From: Leptoclinus maculatus
Lineage: Eukaryota > Chordata > Actinopteri > Perciformes > Stichaeidae
DNA length: 64,000 nucleotides
Assembly (NCBI GenBank): GCA_032191485.1
Contig: JAVDOI010000001.1
Location: 30,489,948 to 30,553,947, forward strand
Direction of reading: 5' to 3'
The first letter of the stretch is position 1, and the number at the start of each line of letters is the position of its first letter. Below the pieces are notes generated by a model, which saw nothing but the letters and a program-made list of their open reading frames with translations, ran no database searches and was not told the DNA's origin. A program made the translations under genes and the position numbers. Of the stretch, positions 52,875-64,000 are shown piece after piece.

Positions 52875-55460
52875 AAGACTGACTGCTACTCAAGCCTTTC
52901 CTCACAGAGCCACATATAGATATACATGAATTAATACATTAATGACAAGAAAACTGATAATGAATGTAACAAACATCTCAGTAAAGGACTGTCACAATAT
53001 TACCCATTTAGCTCCGTAATTATGGATCATGGTCACATGATAGTAAGGTTTTCACCTGACTAAAATAATATGAGGCAGTTTAATACCTCATGCAACTTCA
53101 GTTGTAACATGATCTCCATGTAAATGAGATGAAGATAAAACCATAACACACCATAAGACAAATTGACAAATTTGGATCTAGTTTTTTTCTTATGTTCACT
53201 ACTTCTACAAATGACTCCCATAAAATCACACAAAAGCAATGACAAAAAAAAAAAAAAAAAAGAGTTTATGCTGACCTCCTTTCGTAGATTATTTTTAGGA
53301 GTGAAATCAGGTAGTTGTTTCTCGTCATGATCGTCTAACAAACATAACTGCTTTATATTTGCATGTAAACGAGTAGGAGAGCCACTGTACCCTTCATCAT
53401 CATCATGGTTGCTGCTAAACATCTTATGTGCCTGCTATTAGTATAGTGTGTAGTTCAATCATGCTTTATTAACATCTACAACAAGCATCACTGAGTATCA
53501 CTTTACACTCAAACAAGGAGGAATATTACTTATAGTGCACCCTAACCCCACATATGATCTAACACATTTGCTAGTATGACATGCATGACTAACTACAGGA
53601 ACATAGCAGAACTCAATGTTATATAAAACAAAGAATAAAAGCATCCTGGCAGCAACTTTATTTAAAAGATAAAGATAAATTACTTGGCTCTCATTACACT
53701 ACTCACCACTTTCAGTAGGGTTAGATTATCCCTCAGTGAACCCAAGACTCCAATGAGTGAAACAATAAACATGATGATTCCCAGAAGGATCAGGATTATA
53801 GCCGGGGCCAAAAACACTCCATCCAATGTCTTGTAGCGTTGTCTCTCCACCTCAGCATAGATGCCAATGGCCAGGATAAAGCCACCTATCAACTGGAAAC
53901 AAAACAAAAAGCAGTAAGGATGGGTTCGTCATAAGCTTGAAAGAGCAGGTGTCTGATTCATCTCATTTCAGCGGGTTTCAATAAGACTAAAAGAAGAAAA
54001 CACTCTTCATGATTTCCTTGATTAGATGCTACTTTCACAGTCACCACTCAGCTGGGAAAATTACTATTATGTATAAAAAAAAAAACTCAGTCTCATGGCA
54101 GTTCTTGAAATAGTCAAAATAAATGCAATTTATTGGTTTGGTGTACAGGGACACGAACTGTTGCTCTGCAAATCTTCTTTTTCGAGACAACCTTATAAAA
54201 ATACCTTATGAAACGAAAGTTAGGCTTAGGCAACAACGGTTAGGTTTAGGAAAACTGTCATGAATGTTAGGTTTAGGCAACAAAAACCCAACAACACTTA
54301 TGGACACGTGTTCAAAACCGGTCTGGTGGGTTTGTTGGACACATCCACCTCCACTCCCGCCCCACTATAAGTAGTCTTTGTCGCTATTTAATACTACGTT
54401 ACGTGCTCTGACCTTGCATAGTCATGTGGATGCATTGAGTTTGTGTCTCCACCACAGAAAGTCATGGGATCAACAGGTTTCAACATACTTTACATCAGAT
54501 GTACAAATGTGATCAGACAGTGTAAACTGGGGTTTGATAGCTGTTTTAGTGAATCTGAAGCATTTTCAAATCCCTTTTTTAATTACATCAGCTATTTGGT
54601 TTCGGCATTTTAAAATTAAAAGGTTAAGAATTAGAAATGAAAGATTGATTAAACTAAAGTTATGTTGAGTAGATTATCTATTCACTTGAATTGTATAGGG
54701 CTGCCCCCTTTCAGTCCACTCATCGTTCCTTTGTCTTAGTCGACTAAGATCAGACGTTCTTTATGACTTATTTCCAAGAAACTAATGAACACATCTCTGG
54801 TAAACAAAGGGTTCTGGTGCTATTGCATGACTCTTTGTGGAGACACTAAGTTTTACAGATCTGTTAAATCAAGATTAAATCAACTAATTGAGTGGTTTAC
54901 ACAATCGAATGAGTGTTAGCTGACTAATAATTTCTTTGGTTGAGGACAGCCTGAGAAGATTATGGACAATCTTCATTACTATAAAAAAAAAATAGACAGT
55001 ATGAGATTTGTTCGACTCTGATCTAAACAAAAGCAACACAAAACATCTACTTGACTGAAATACCTCATTGTATACTAAATACTGTACTCATTATGAGCAA
55101 AATATATGATGACCAAGAAATGCTGCATAGTGGAACACATACGTTTACCTTGTTGCCTTACTAGCATGCAATTATTGAATAGTGTTTTTGTCAATTTCAT
55201 TATTTATAGTTTTATAAAATGAACACTGAAGTTCACATGATTTATTTTGTTTATAGATTCCCTGCTTAGCGTCAGCATGTAACATTGTCATTGTGAGCAT
55301 ACTAGAATGCTGACTTTAAGCACTGCTGAGCCTAAGTGCAGCCTCACAGAGTCGCTAGTATGGCAGTAGACCCTTAGTGTTGTTTAATCTTCAGTGGGCA
55401 AAATATAACTTTCAAAAAGCGTCCTCCATAAGTATTCGCCTGAGTACATTCCGAGTGTGT

Positions 55461-55494
<34 letters not shown>

Positions 55495-57008
55495 GCACAG
55501 CCTCAAAGCATTTTTGTCTCCAAGATCAAACCTTCGATAATCAATTCAAGTCTGACTTTAGAATTTGTAAGAACTATCAATGCTGTGAAGAAGATTAGCG
55601 TCTAGACTGTCACACATACAGCTCTGTAACACTGTCTGATTCTTTCTCTTTCAATTTTAGGCTTTCATTGTATCAATCCCTTTTTAAAAACAGAATTATC
55701 TGGATCAGAGTTGCAAGAGGCTGGATTTTTTTCCCAGCATCTATGGTTCAGAAACTTAACAAGAAGGCATCCCAAAGTGTCATGAAAGTCATCAGCAACA
55801 ACAGGGTTTCTTTATACGACAAAAGTTGTAATAGTGTTTTGAAAACTGAGCTCTTTCACCATTAAAGTATACAGTAAAACTATCCCTATAATGATGGTGG
55901 ATTGGCTTTTGTGGTGTTCAAATAGCATGGTAGCCGACACCGATCAACTGCCTAATTTGGTTTTGTGCTGCAGAAATGAAAGCAATCTTAACTAGTACTG
56001 TATAGCTGCTAATGGATGCTAATTGCAGGCTGTATTCTCAAACATGTGAAAACAGGTCATTACGGTTTGATAAGAATTAATGAGCCTGGGCTACACTGTG
56101 AGATTTCAGTTTGAGCCTGCAAATAAAAAGATCTAAAACCTCTAAACCTTTTAACTAACTGAAGGAAATATCACATAAACGCTCATTTACATAGATATTA
56201 AAATAGTTAATTTGATCCTTCCTCAAAAGGTTAGTTTAATTAGATTAGAATAAACCCTTTCATTTAAGGACCACCGTCGGCAAATGTAATAATTGTTTCA
56301 CACTGACCTTGTTAACACTAACAAGACAGATTGAGACAGAGGCTTGATTCTCCAGTCAAATATAAATGGTAAACTATCCAGTCCAGTGTTTTGTGCCTTC
56401 CTTGCCACATATTCAGTGTGACATTAGCATACATCAAAGCTGCAACAGTAATCTGCATTCTATCAGCATCTGGAATCAGATAATTATGCCACAGCAACTG
56501 TCACAGCCTACCAGGGACATCAAGAGAGTGAAGAAAAGCTTAAAGGGTCAGTTCACTCAAATTACAGCCCTATTAATATCTCGCATGTTAACCTTAAAAA
56601 ATTAAAATTCTGGTGAAGAACGATGTTTGAAAAAGCTTTTTCTTCTACATTTTAATGTATACTATGAATTGAAGTAGAAATGTAATACATGACAACAAAG
56701 TAAAACGACCAAGTGTTTTCCTACAATGAGCTCTGGGCAAATCTAAAACTAAAAAGGCCAATTACATTACACAGATTCTATTATAGCCAAATGGTACATG
56801 AGCAAATGTAGGACTGTAATGTGATCAGACAGCCAAAGTAACTGGCCAAACACCAATGACCCATTTATAGCACTGTAACTTTAATTATCTCTGTATCTTT
56901 TATGCATCCAGGGAGGGTCGAGAGACTCTTAAGTCTGAAATATCCACCTTTCATGTACAGTCACACATCTAGACATTCACCTGTAAGCTGCTAAACACAA
57001 TACATCAC

Positions 57009-57041
<33 letters not shown>

Positions 57042-57622
57042 AATAAGAAAACACACTTTCTTTAAATGCAAACTGGTATCTAACGACTTATGATAATAGT
57101 TTATGCACAAAAGTATAATTGCTGAGATCAAATAGGGCCAAAGAGGCAACACAGACATGATTGGTCAGATACTTTTTCAACAAGGTGACAGTTTTGATTA
57201 TCTACACCACTTTAATTGGAGGAGAAAATTATCGCAGCCAAAATTAGGTTTTTAACAAGACTAACCTAAACTAAAAGAGACACACCTCCCTAAGATCTCC
57301 AGGGTTGGAGAGATTTGAGACCGGTAAGCCGGCTAGCAGCCCGGCTGAAAGAGGTATATATTTCCTAGTTTTGTGATAAAGCTCTGGACTGAGCTAGGTT
57401 TTCTGTTGCTTAGTATTTCTTGAAGTTTGTTTAATTAAATAACCTGAAAACCTGCAGAACTGACTGATTGCTGTGCTGCCACTATTTTCTGTGTCCTCCG
57501 TACCGTCCCGTTACATAGCAGTGTTGGTTATTATTACGCCAATCTACAGCGGCAGTTTAAAAGGCGGAGTTGACCTTTTTGATTCAGTCTCAATTTTCCC
57601 CCGAAGCAAAGATTATTTCCTT

Positions 57623-57658
<36 letters not shown>

Positions 57659-60600
57659 ACGCACACGCACACGCACAGGCAAACAGTTAGAGGACAGCAT
57701 GTTGCTCGTGCAAAAAGCCTCATTCTTTGACACGTTTGTCTGCCTCCCCACAATTTATCTTCAGCCTTTCAGTTCTAAAAGGTCCAAACACTATTTATAA
57801 TCCACCATAATGTCTTTTCCTTACAAGTCCCTGGTTGCTGTCTGTTATGAGATCTCGCTGCTGGCTGGTTGCATGCCAGCCCTGAACTCACTTCAATTCA
57901 GCAAAGGGGGGGAGGGGGGGGGGGGGGGCACTTAGAGCCATAAACAAAGCAACTCTAAATTTCTGCAGATGACTTGGTGACAATATCAGGGCATCAGGCC
58001 AAGGTTAAGTTGTATCATATAACAGACTACACTCTGCTACAACAATTCCACAGTGCTATTAGTGAGCTTGACTAACTGCTGTCATACAGTCGGTGCGGAG
58101 ACTTCAGATGAAGCTCTGAAACCAACCAGGCTACAAGCTGCAGACATGGGACAAACATCAGGACACATGACACTGGTGTGTGTTTAGACAGAAAATAAGA
58201 GGAGGTTGTCTTGTTCAGAGCTAAGATCACAGTTGGTTTCACAATTCAACTGACAGATGTAAGCAATTCATGACAAACTACAGATGGTAATCGTAGTGAC
58301 TGATCACAACATGTAATACATTACATACTCTACTCTGCCTACCAAATGCACCGTTTGCATTATGTCACTACACACATTGGCATAACATAATCTCAGAATG
58401 ACTTTAAAACATGACCTTTGGAATAATCATATAACTTTTTCATGCTTTGTTTTAGTTTTGGTTTTAGTCTTGTCAACTGCACCACCTTTGATCACACAGT
58501 ATAAAGATGGATTAGATGAAGTCATTGTCCTTTTACGACTTAGATTTCACACAGTGAACAGGAAGTAACTCCTGTATTGTTCCTACAACATATGCCGTTT
58601 GTCATTTAATAATAAAAAAGGAGCAATAAATAAAAGTCTCAAAGCATGACAGTAAGAGCTAATTATACTACTACAGCTTCCTTTTTAGGTAGTTTAAAAG
58701 ATCAGTTGATTAATGAGAAAGCAAAGGTCTGAGGTTGAAAACATGTCACTGAATCGTGTTAATAAATCACCACCACAGAATTTGGTCACTGCTGCCAATA
58801 AAGCTGCCTGCTGTATCAGCATTTGTGCATGCAGTCAATTAAAAATACGTTTCAATTACTATCACACACCTGTTTCATCAAACATTATGGCACAAAACGG
58901 TTGGTGTTGATTTGAATAAAACAGCACCCACTTTAATGCCGAGTGTGTGAACACTTGCTACTGTCAACGTTTCCTGGAGGATGCGACAACATGTCCCAGA
59001 CTGCTCTTTATTCTCGACTGTATCACGCCGAGACAAGCCACATTCCTCAGAGACGGCGTCTGGTGAGCGTCTCTTTAACATCATGACTGAATCAACAAGC
59101 TGTATGAGCAACGTAAATATAACCCGTTCATCTGATTCACCTCTCCTATCAAGGAAGCATTCATTCTCCATAATAAACCCATTACTGACTCCATCTGCCT
59201 CACCATCCCACTCTCACTCCTCCCCTCTCTCCATGAATAAACATTTCAGAAATGTTCCACGGAGGAAACTAATAACTGATTTTCTTTCTATGGTAAGTGT
59301 TGTGTCAATCAGCCATCTGTCATGTTTTCTATGACAGGGAGCAGCTGCAGGGTTTGGCGCACAGAAACCTTTACTTATTTAAAAAAAAACTGACATAATA
59401 GAAACCATGAGAGTATCTATTTTCAGTTTCAGCTTGAATTAATATAATAATACAATAAAACCTGTGTATATTTTTGAATTTCTGTTATAACTTCCCCTTC
59501 CTAACTTCCCTGAGACTGAGACTTTTCATTTTATGCATGCTTGCACTACTTGTGGTTTTGGGGGCCTTTGATGGTCAATGGCCCCTGGACATCTGCTGTC
59601 CCAGTCAATCAGCCAGTCATGCAGAGGCAGCAAGAACCCAGTCATAATAATCCCTCGATCAACAATCAATAAACAGTTAGCCAGCTTGAGCTACACAATC
59701 AGCAGATTCCTTCACAGTCTGTGGTAACCTTATTGTGTAGGTTGTAAATAGTGGTGTAATGGATCGTTGTTGATCCGTACAGACCCCCCTCACGGTTCGG
59801 CACACGTGTACAGTGGATTAAATACAGAGGTTACCTTAACCATCACAGTGTGAAATAAAGTTTTACTGATGATCGTTATCCGCCAATGTTCAATAAAATA
59901 TGCGATCAGGACATCGGTTCTGTTCCCCGATAATGTTACAATGTAAACAACCAATCTGTGTTTAAACTGACCGAAGGAGAACGAAGGTTCAGTTAGGTTA
60001 CATTATGATGCCTTCAGAGAATACAGTGCAGTTCTATACAATTATTTAAGTAGTATATGACCAGAAACAAGGAGCTATTTCACTTGATAGACTGTCCCCT
60101 TTATATTTTTTTTCTCATTCTTCCCCATTAAACTGACCATCTGGTAGATTAAAACACACAAACACATCATTTTGATCAAGTCATACACACCGTTTACTAT
60201 GCGAGTGTAAACTGCACTTAGATTTAAAGGATCAGTGTCAAGCATTTAGGGGGATCTTTTGGCAGAAATGGAATATAATAAATAAATAAATGAATATACT
60301 TAAGTGAATAACCACATGAAGTAAGAACATGGTGTTTTTGTTAGATTGAGCTGTTCATGTCTATGTCTACGCCATGTTGCACCGCCATGTTTCTACAGAA
60401 GCCCAGATCAGATAAACACAACACTGGCTCTAGCCAGAGCCTTTAGCGTTTCACGTTTTTGTATCAGCCACTGAAGTTTAACATTAGATGTCGCCAAATC
60501 CTTCACAATGCACCTTTAATCATAGTAATTGTATTACATTTTATGTTTTGTTGTGTTGACTACCTTACACACACAGTATTCAAGTGTGATGTGTGGACGT

Positions 60601-61403
60601 TCTGTCTCTTTAAAAAAAAAAAAAAAAAAAAAGGAAGCAGATGAAATATCTCAAAACTTCAGAGAATATGCCTGAATATCCCCAATGTCATGCTAACATG
60701 CAGATTATGTTACTTGGTAAACTGAACAATAGGCCTATAATTACTAGACCAACTCTGTCATTTAGAGCAATTTAATGCTGTTATGTCACTTTCCTAAATT
60801 TACTGAAAACATTATTGCCCGTCTGTCATATGGTGGCTCTCACATGACTCCGACCACAGCCGGACACGACAAAATGTGCACAAGCAGCTTGTGGAATCTC
60901 CCAGAAAGAAAAGCCTGATTATAGTTTACTGTTCCTCTTTATCTGCTCCCTCGCTGTGTTTACCAAGTACGGGTCAGGCAGGTAAGAGCAGGGTAAAGGT
61001 GCACACAGGAGGGTGTGGCCACATTGTAGCATGCAGACTGAAGAAGAACACTACTCCACAGGTACAACACCTGCCGCGTTCAAACTGTGGATCACAACTG
61101 AACGCTGCGATTTGAAAAGTGGATGAAATGTTGAGCGTCAATCATTTTCTAGCAATAACACCATTTATTATGATTCCTTTCCATGGAGGTGGACGACACA
61201 CGCGGCTCCAGTTGAAACGAGAACACCCACACACACCCTGTCTGTCTGCGCCCGCAAACCGGAATATTTGTGCAAACTCCTCTTTAACAAATGATCATAA
61301 TGACGTTACTCACCCACCAGACGATGGCATAAGCGAACAGGAGAAATTTGAGTAAAATGTATGAGCATCGCTGACAGTATCGGACATCGTCGTTGTCGGA
61401 CAT
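35063..61403 (-). CDS. tspan15: Tetraspanin-15
   Basis: Tspan15 is a TspanC8 tetraspanin. Such proteins carry the metalloprotease ADAM10 to the plasma membrane and tune its substrates. Eight exons, all phase 0 (minus order): 61314-61403, 53707-53892, 51905-51979, 50009-50104, 40576-40692, 37657-37707, 37359-37475, 35063-35224; 297 residues against 294 in human. Start: MSDNDDVRYCQRCSYILLKF. Four membrane segments lie near 15-40, 59-80, 93-113 and 232-256. The large loop has the C8 pattern at Cys152, 153, 169, 177, 183, 184, 197 and 218, with CCGG and the TspanC8 core GVPYTCC. IYAEVERQRYKTL and APAIILILLG are near-identical to human TSPAN15, so orthology is firm. Sequons remain at Asn116 and Asn168. 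Introns 1 (7.4 kb) and 4 (9.3 kb) hold most of the transposons. Confidence 0.96.
35227..35409. repeat. Tandem duplication next to the last tspan15 splice acceptor
   Basis: Copy 1 (35227-35311) and copy 2 (35312-35409) share ggagacagaaagagaaaggg, 'taggaaggcaggtcaccattgag', 'tgcttctcatt' and 'cctccttcca.tctcttgtg'. Copy 2 has a 10-15 bp insertion. On the minus strand copy 1 supplies the pyrimidine tract of the terminal-exon acceptor (ctctttctgtctccag). Copy 2 has the same tract but reads ctccac, so it lacks the AG. Confidence 0.85.
37332..37356. repeat. (GT)n microsatellite abutting a tspan15 splice donor
   Basis: About 12 GT units run directly into the donor of exon 7 (on the minus strand CAG|gtacacacac). 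Length change in the repeat starts within the intron's first ten bases. Confidence 0.9.
42246..42288. repeat. 18-bp tandem repeat, 2.4 copies
   Basis: GGGTCAGGACCCGAAAAA occurs twice in a row, followed by a partial third copy (gggtcac). Each unit contains the inverted repeat GGGTC-AG-GACCC. It lies in tspan15 intron 4. Confidence 0.9.
43415..44045 (+). mobile_element. Degenerate 3' end of a non-LTR retrotransposon
   Basis: The plus-strand frame 43415-43720 ends in a tail like that of LINE C-termini (NHHTRNANSGHVIPSIPRTN...). Directly after it, a different frame reads IIAWNSLPSY, the typical next motif, so a frameshift separates them. Further stops follow. The 3' part has 'tgtggaccccagaaagattagc...ctaacgggatcc' and an A/T-rich tail (aataaacaataaacatt), a 3' end I recognise from fish LINEs. 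It is a dead fragment within tspan15 intron 4, antisense to the gene. Confidence 0.6.
46331..48430. mobile_element. DNA-transposon-like element split by a second element
   Basis: The left end GTGCTTTCACACCT and the complement of the right end GTCGCTTTCACAACTGTAG form imperfect terminal inverted repeats. The similarity continues over about 45 bp (GTTTgGTTCA, TT-GA-C). Short internal copies (ggtgtgaaagtaatcgct near 46501) add subterminal symmetry. Removing the insertion at 46662-47446 leaves about 1.3 kb with no recognisable transposase, so it is non-autonomous or eroded. Superfamily not assigned and no clear target duplication seen. Confidence 0.6.
46662..47446. mobile_element. Harbinger-like MITE inserted in the preceding element
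   Basis: The terminal inverted repeat GGCCCTGTCACACTATTGCG continues for 23 bp and is perfect at both ends except for the outermost base. TAA flanks both sides (46659-46661 and 47447-47449), fitting the 3-bp TWA target duplication of PIF/Harbinger elements. The 785-bp interior has no open frame but is packed with CGTATG and CATACG motifs (about twelve and seven by eye), often as CAGCGTATG. Confidence 0.75.
52495..52869. mobile_element. Dispersed repeat ending in a 42-A tract, carrying nuclear-receptor half-sites
   Basis: The block from 'gtgcctccaccaacc' to 'ggcatggaggcatt' plus poly(A) (52828-52869) is a family I recognise as common in percomorph introns ('cacgagagtagaccggacgg', 'ataatgcctccggccacagc'). 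The A tract suggests RNA-mediated copying. However, short inverted ends (TGCCTCCA at left, TGGAGGCA at right) would also fit a DNA element. It lies in tspan15 intron 2. Confidence 0.6.
52644..52665. promoter_or_regulatory. Composite ERE plus DR1 nuclear-receptor site
   Basis: AGGTCA-CAG-TGACCT (52644-52658) is a perfect consensus estrogen response element (inverted repeat, 3-bp spacer). Its right half overlaps a direct repeat TGACCT-T-TGACCA (52653-52665) with 1-bp spacing, the layout bound by HNF4, PPAR/RXR and COUP-TF receptors. The site lies inside a dispersed repeat. Binding is inference; the sequence match is direct. Confidence 0.5.
53243..53261. repeat. Poly(A) tract in tspan15 intron 2
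   Basis: A run of about 19 A. No other feature flanks it. Confidence 0.9.
54205..54300. repeat. Block of GTTAGGNTTAGG-like repeats
   Basis: 'gttaggcttaggcaacaacg', 'gttaggtttaggaaaactg' and 'gttaggtttaggcaacaaaa' follow each other at roughly 25-30 bp spacing. The surrounding 54150-54420 looks like a dispersed fish repeat. The motif is telomere-like but not a TTAGGG array. It lies in tspan15 intron 1. Confidence 0.5.
57623..57677. repeat. Compound (AC)n(ACACGC)n microsatellite
   Basis: A pure AC run passes into four or more ACACGC/CGCACA units. Similar shorter AC runs lie at 55463-55490 and 57011-57039. A G-rich run is at 57907-57928. All are in tspan15 intron 1. Confidence 0.9.
60223..60519. 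mobile_element. TTAA-ended MITE in tspan15 intron 1
   Basis: It starts TTAAAGGATCAGTGTCAAGC and ends in the complement of TTAAAGGTGCATTGTGAAGG, giving terminal inverted repeats of about 28 bp. Inside are 'gggggatcttttggcagaaa' and 'ccatgtttctacagaagccc', phrases of a short element very common in percomorph genomes. TTAA ends suggest a piggyBac- or Kolobok-like target preference. It has no coding capacity. Confidence 0.75.
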
Positions 61404-63632
61404 CGTGGCTGACTGAGGACAGTTGACTCCTGTGATGTTGACAAATCACTTCCGCGTTGTCATCATCACCACACCTGGCAGAGTGATGGATGGGTGGGAG
61501 GTTTATGGGCTGAAGTCAACTGAAAACGATATCGAGTGGGAGTATTTCGCCGGTAAAACATTTAAATGGCCACTGAGATTTCGAATGATCGATGAGTTTG
61601 ATGAAATACAATTGTTTTTAGACCGCTGAAGCACGAAATTGATCTGAATGCATCAGGGGCGTATCCAGGAATTATGGGCGCATTGCACTTCCTCCTCTTT
61701 TCCTTTATTTAAAAAAATAAAAGTCTCACTGAGATTCGGTTATAAACCACCTTTTTAAAGTGGTTTGGCATGGAGGATAGCATAAAACAGTGCAACAACA
61801 CTATGTAACACTGGCTTCCCTTACCCCCTCTACAGGCGGTAATCTCCACAATGCCAGCATTCATACCCTGCAATCTGTGAATTAATTCAGGAATTTGTCA
61901 AAAAATGATAAATAATACGCCACCCTTTGTCTTGCACATATATACAAAGTGGTGATTATTTGTATATGTATTGACTTGTGCTGCCAATGAATCTATGTGA
62001 GACGCTGATACATTCATTCAAAGCTGGCTGCATGCAGACAGGTTGTCTGTGGCCAACCATCACCCATACTGTTTGCTGTGCTTCAGGCACAATTGGCTCT
62101 GGTCGACCCTTATCAGCAGTCGTTTGTTGAGTTGATAAGAGGGAGCCGTCTGAGTGGCTGTTCAGTCAAGTAAATCACTATTTTCACCCGGTTAGTTTTG
62201 GCTGGTTTTTTATCTCATCTTGACAAAGTAAAGCAAACCTGAGTATTTTCAGATGTAGTCTTTGAAATGTGCTCAAGTGCAACAATTAACAGAAGATGAG
62301 AGGACATTTCTTTGTGCTAGATCAGGGTACGTGTGTTTCATCCCTTCATCATTAGTGTTACAGTCACCACTGTTATTCGTCCCTCTGCAGTGCATCAGGC
62401 TTGGATTCACTCAGGAGTATATTACAGCTTGGTAAAAACGTCTCATTCCCCTGCCTGCTTGTGCCCTTTAATATGCCCTTCACCAGGCCCTGCTGACCAA
62501 TAAGGATTTTTGAGCATGTGAAAGTACACACATGCAGTGCATACTGTACACACACAACAGAGAAAATAACTGAGTGAGTTCAGCTGAAGTCAGCAGGCTT
62601 CACCTCTATCTGTTCTTTTCTGTGCAAACACATAAGAGTAGATTTCCTCTGAGAGGGAGGGAGAGTCACAGAGGGCAGGAGAGAGGAGAGACACAACAAG
62701 AGTACAAATGTGAGGAGGAATATCAAACAACAAAGTGCTAGTTACTGTCAGTGAGTATAAAAACAACAGAAAGCACAAGAAGATAACAGTAAGACAGAGA
62801 AAAATAGAAGCCATTACACATCGAAAGAAAATTAGCTTATCACAGAGTATGAAGAAACACAAATAGGGTTACTTCCACACATCACCGTTATAGATATGTG
62901 AACATTGTACAAGTACAGCAAGTGTACATGAAAGTGCCCTTAATGGGACCTTATGGTGATAGTGGCTGAGTTAAAAAGTGCATATTTATATTGTTTATCT
63001 CTTTTTAAACACACATGTATTGATGACAAAGACAATGCCAGTACTCATGTGCCCTTTTACATGCACTAAAATTTTAATACTCATATTTATAAACCAGCAG
63101 CACATAAACACTGACTCATTCGATCTCTGGGGAGACATTTAAGTGTTTTGTCATGTTTCAAATGCCACAGCTCTACAAGAAGCAGCATTTTTTTTCTAAA
63201 TGTGTGACTGCCAATAATTGCAAGAGCTGTACTTTACAAGTACTGCGGCATGGATTAGCAACCCCATTTTCAACTCTGTAGCCCCCTCAGTTCATCTCAG
63301 ATAAATTCTATGAGGAACACTTCAGTTACAGAAATACAGATATCGACACCTCCTTGCTTTTTCATGGAGAGCTTATTAAATGTGTGTGGATGAAACTCTT
63401 GCTCTCCTGTTTTTTAACCAGTCTTTATGTAGTTCTGTATTTCACATCCAAGCTTTCAGCCATGATTTAGATGGAGCCATCCAGAGCCAACACATGCCTT
63501 CAATTGATGCAACTCCTCTTCTTTCTGTTTCAATATTTATTAATTTTTCATTTTTATTTTCATTTTCTCACAGACAATAGATTCAGGAAATGTGCGGAAC
63601 AGAGCAGTTGATTTTGTTCTGCTTTTCATTTA

Positions 63633-63637
<5 letters not shown>
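61404..63637. other. Spacer between tspan15 and the right-edge candidate exon
   Basis: The left end (61404-61500) should contain the 5' untranslated region and promoter of tspan15. I see no TATA box. A CA-rich, GAGA-rich stretch lies at 62640-62700. No coding exon is supported. Confidence 0.45.

Positions 63638-63683
<46 letters not shown>
63638..63683. repeat. (CT)n microsatellite
   Basis: About 23 CT units stand directly upstream of the CpG-bearing candidate exon. Such tracts are frequent near vertebrate promoters. Confidence 0.95.
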
Positions 63684-63686
<3 letters not shown>

Positions 63687-63689
63687 GTT

Positions 63690-63938
63690 GGCGCAGCTCC
63701 ACGCGCACAGTCGCGTGCCTGTCAGTGCGTCTCTCTCAGCAGCTTGTACCGTAATCAGCTACACATTCCAGGAGAGAGGGACAGAGTGTGTGTATGGTCA
63801 GAGAGAGAGAGTTGAGATGTCTTGATGGATTATTGGATGTACCTGGTTGTCCATTACGCACACGGAGTCTAATTTACGGACATTGTTTACTATGGATTGG
63901 ACAAACTGATGTTAAAACTGACAACTCAACCACGAGAG
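63690..63938 (+). other. Possible non-coding first exon of a gene off the right edge
   Basis: A CpG-containing stretch (ggcgcagctccacgcgcaca) follows the CT tract and leads to a strong donor, CACGAGAG|gtaagt, at 63938/63939. ATGs in the interval meet stops quickly, so the piece would be 5' untranslated. Orientation is divergent from tspan15, about 2.3 kb away. No second exon is in the window, and the call rests on composition and one splice site. Confidence 0.3.
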
Positions 63939-64000
63939 GTAAGTCAGATGAAAGAAGTAAAAATGTTGTCTTATAATTGTGCAGAACATCTTTCACTGGT

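Noticed and set aside
52720..52905. Short minus-strand frame with a poly-Phe run
   Set aside because: It is translation of the 42-A tract.
54205..54300. Interstitial telomere array
   Set aside because: Units are GTTAGGNTTAGG separated by unrelated bases, not TTAGGG tandems; a dispersed repeat explains them better.
59755..60010. Possible DNA transposon end (cacggttcggcacacgtgta)
   Set aside because: No inverted partner or target duplication could be found nearby.
61423..61629. 68-codon plus-strand frame just upstream of tspan15
   Set aside because: It has no recognisable domain and lies in the probable promoter/5' untranslated region of tspan15 on the other strand.

Overview
The window looks like nuclear DNA from a teleost fish, probably a percomorph. 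The genes are intron-rich with GT-AG splice sites. The dispersed repeats are typical of fish (a Rex1-type LINE, an L2-type 3' end, short TTAA-ended elements), and there are long CA/GT, CT and homopolymer runs. I could run no database search; names rest on recognising protein sequence and motifs.

Layout: (1) At 723-912 (minus) lies the first coding exon of a C2H2 zinc-finger gene whose finger exon must be beyond position 1, if it exists. (2) At 3933-14419 (minus) is a complete dna2, the Fe-S nuclease/helicase of Okazaki-fragment processing and DNA-end resection. I place it in 25 exons (1412 codons plus stop); every splice phase closes. A PCNA-binding-like motif sits at its N-terminus and E2F-like sites lie upstream. 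(3) At 14.7-17.9 kb is a spacer with a possible solo LTR. (4) At 17967-20037 (minus) is a complete two-exon gene for a six-finger C2H2 protein. Its first exon is homologous to, and in the same splice phase as, the exon at 723, so dna2 sits between two members of one zinc-finger family. (5) From 20.1 to 35.0 kb I see no host gene, only repeats: a (CA)n run of about 147 bp, an L2-type 3' end, a repeat at 27.4-27.7 kb and a 5'-truncated Rex1-type LINE. (6) At 35063-61403 (minus) is a complete tspan15, a C8-type tetraspanin of 297 residues in eight phase-0 exons over 26 kb. Its introns hold a degenerate LINE tail, a transposon nested in another transposon, a repeat carrying a palindromic estrogen-response-element match, and a TTAA-ended short element. 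(7) At 63.7-63.94 kb (plus) is a possible non-coding first exon of a gene running off the right edge, divergent from tspan15.

The genes do not form a functional unit. dna2 and tspan15 are both on human chromosome 10q, so their proximity probably reflects old vertebrate synteny. I found no CRISPR array, tRNA, rRNA or wholly new system. The most interesting leads are the dna2 PIP-box, the nested transposon with its array of CGTATG motifs, the transposon-borne nuclear-receptor site in tspan15 intron 2, and the duplicated splice-acceptor region before the last tspan15 exon.
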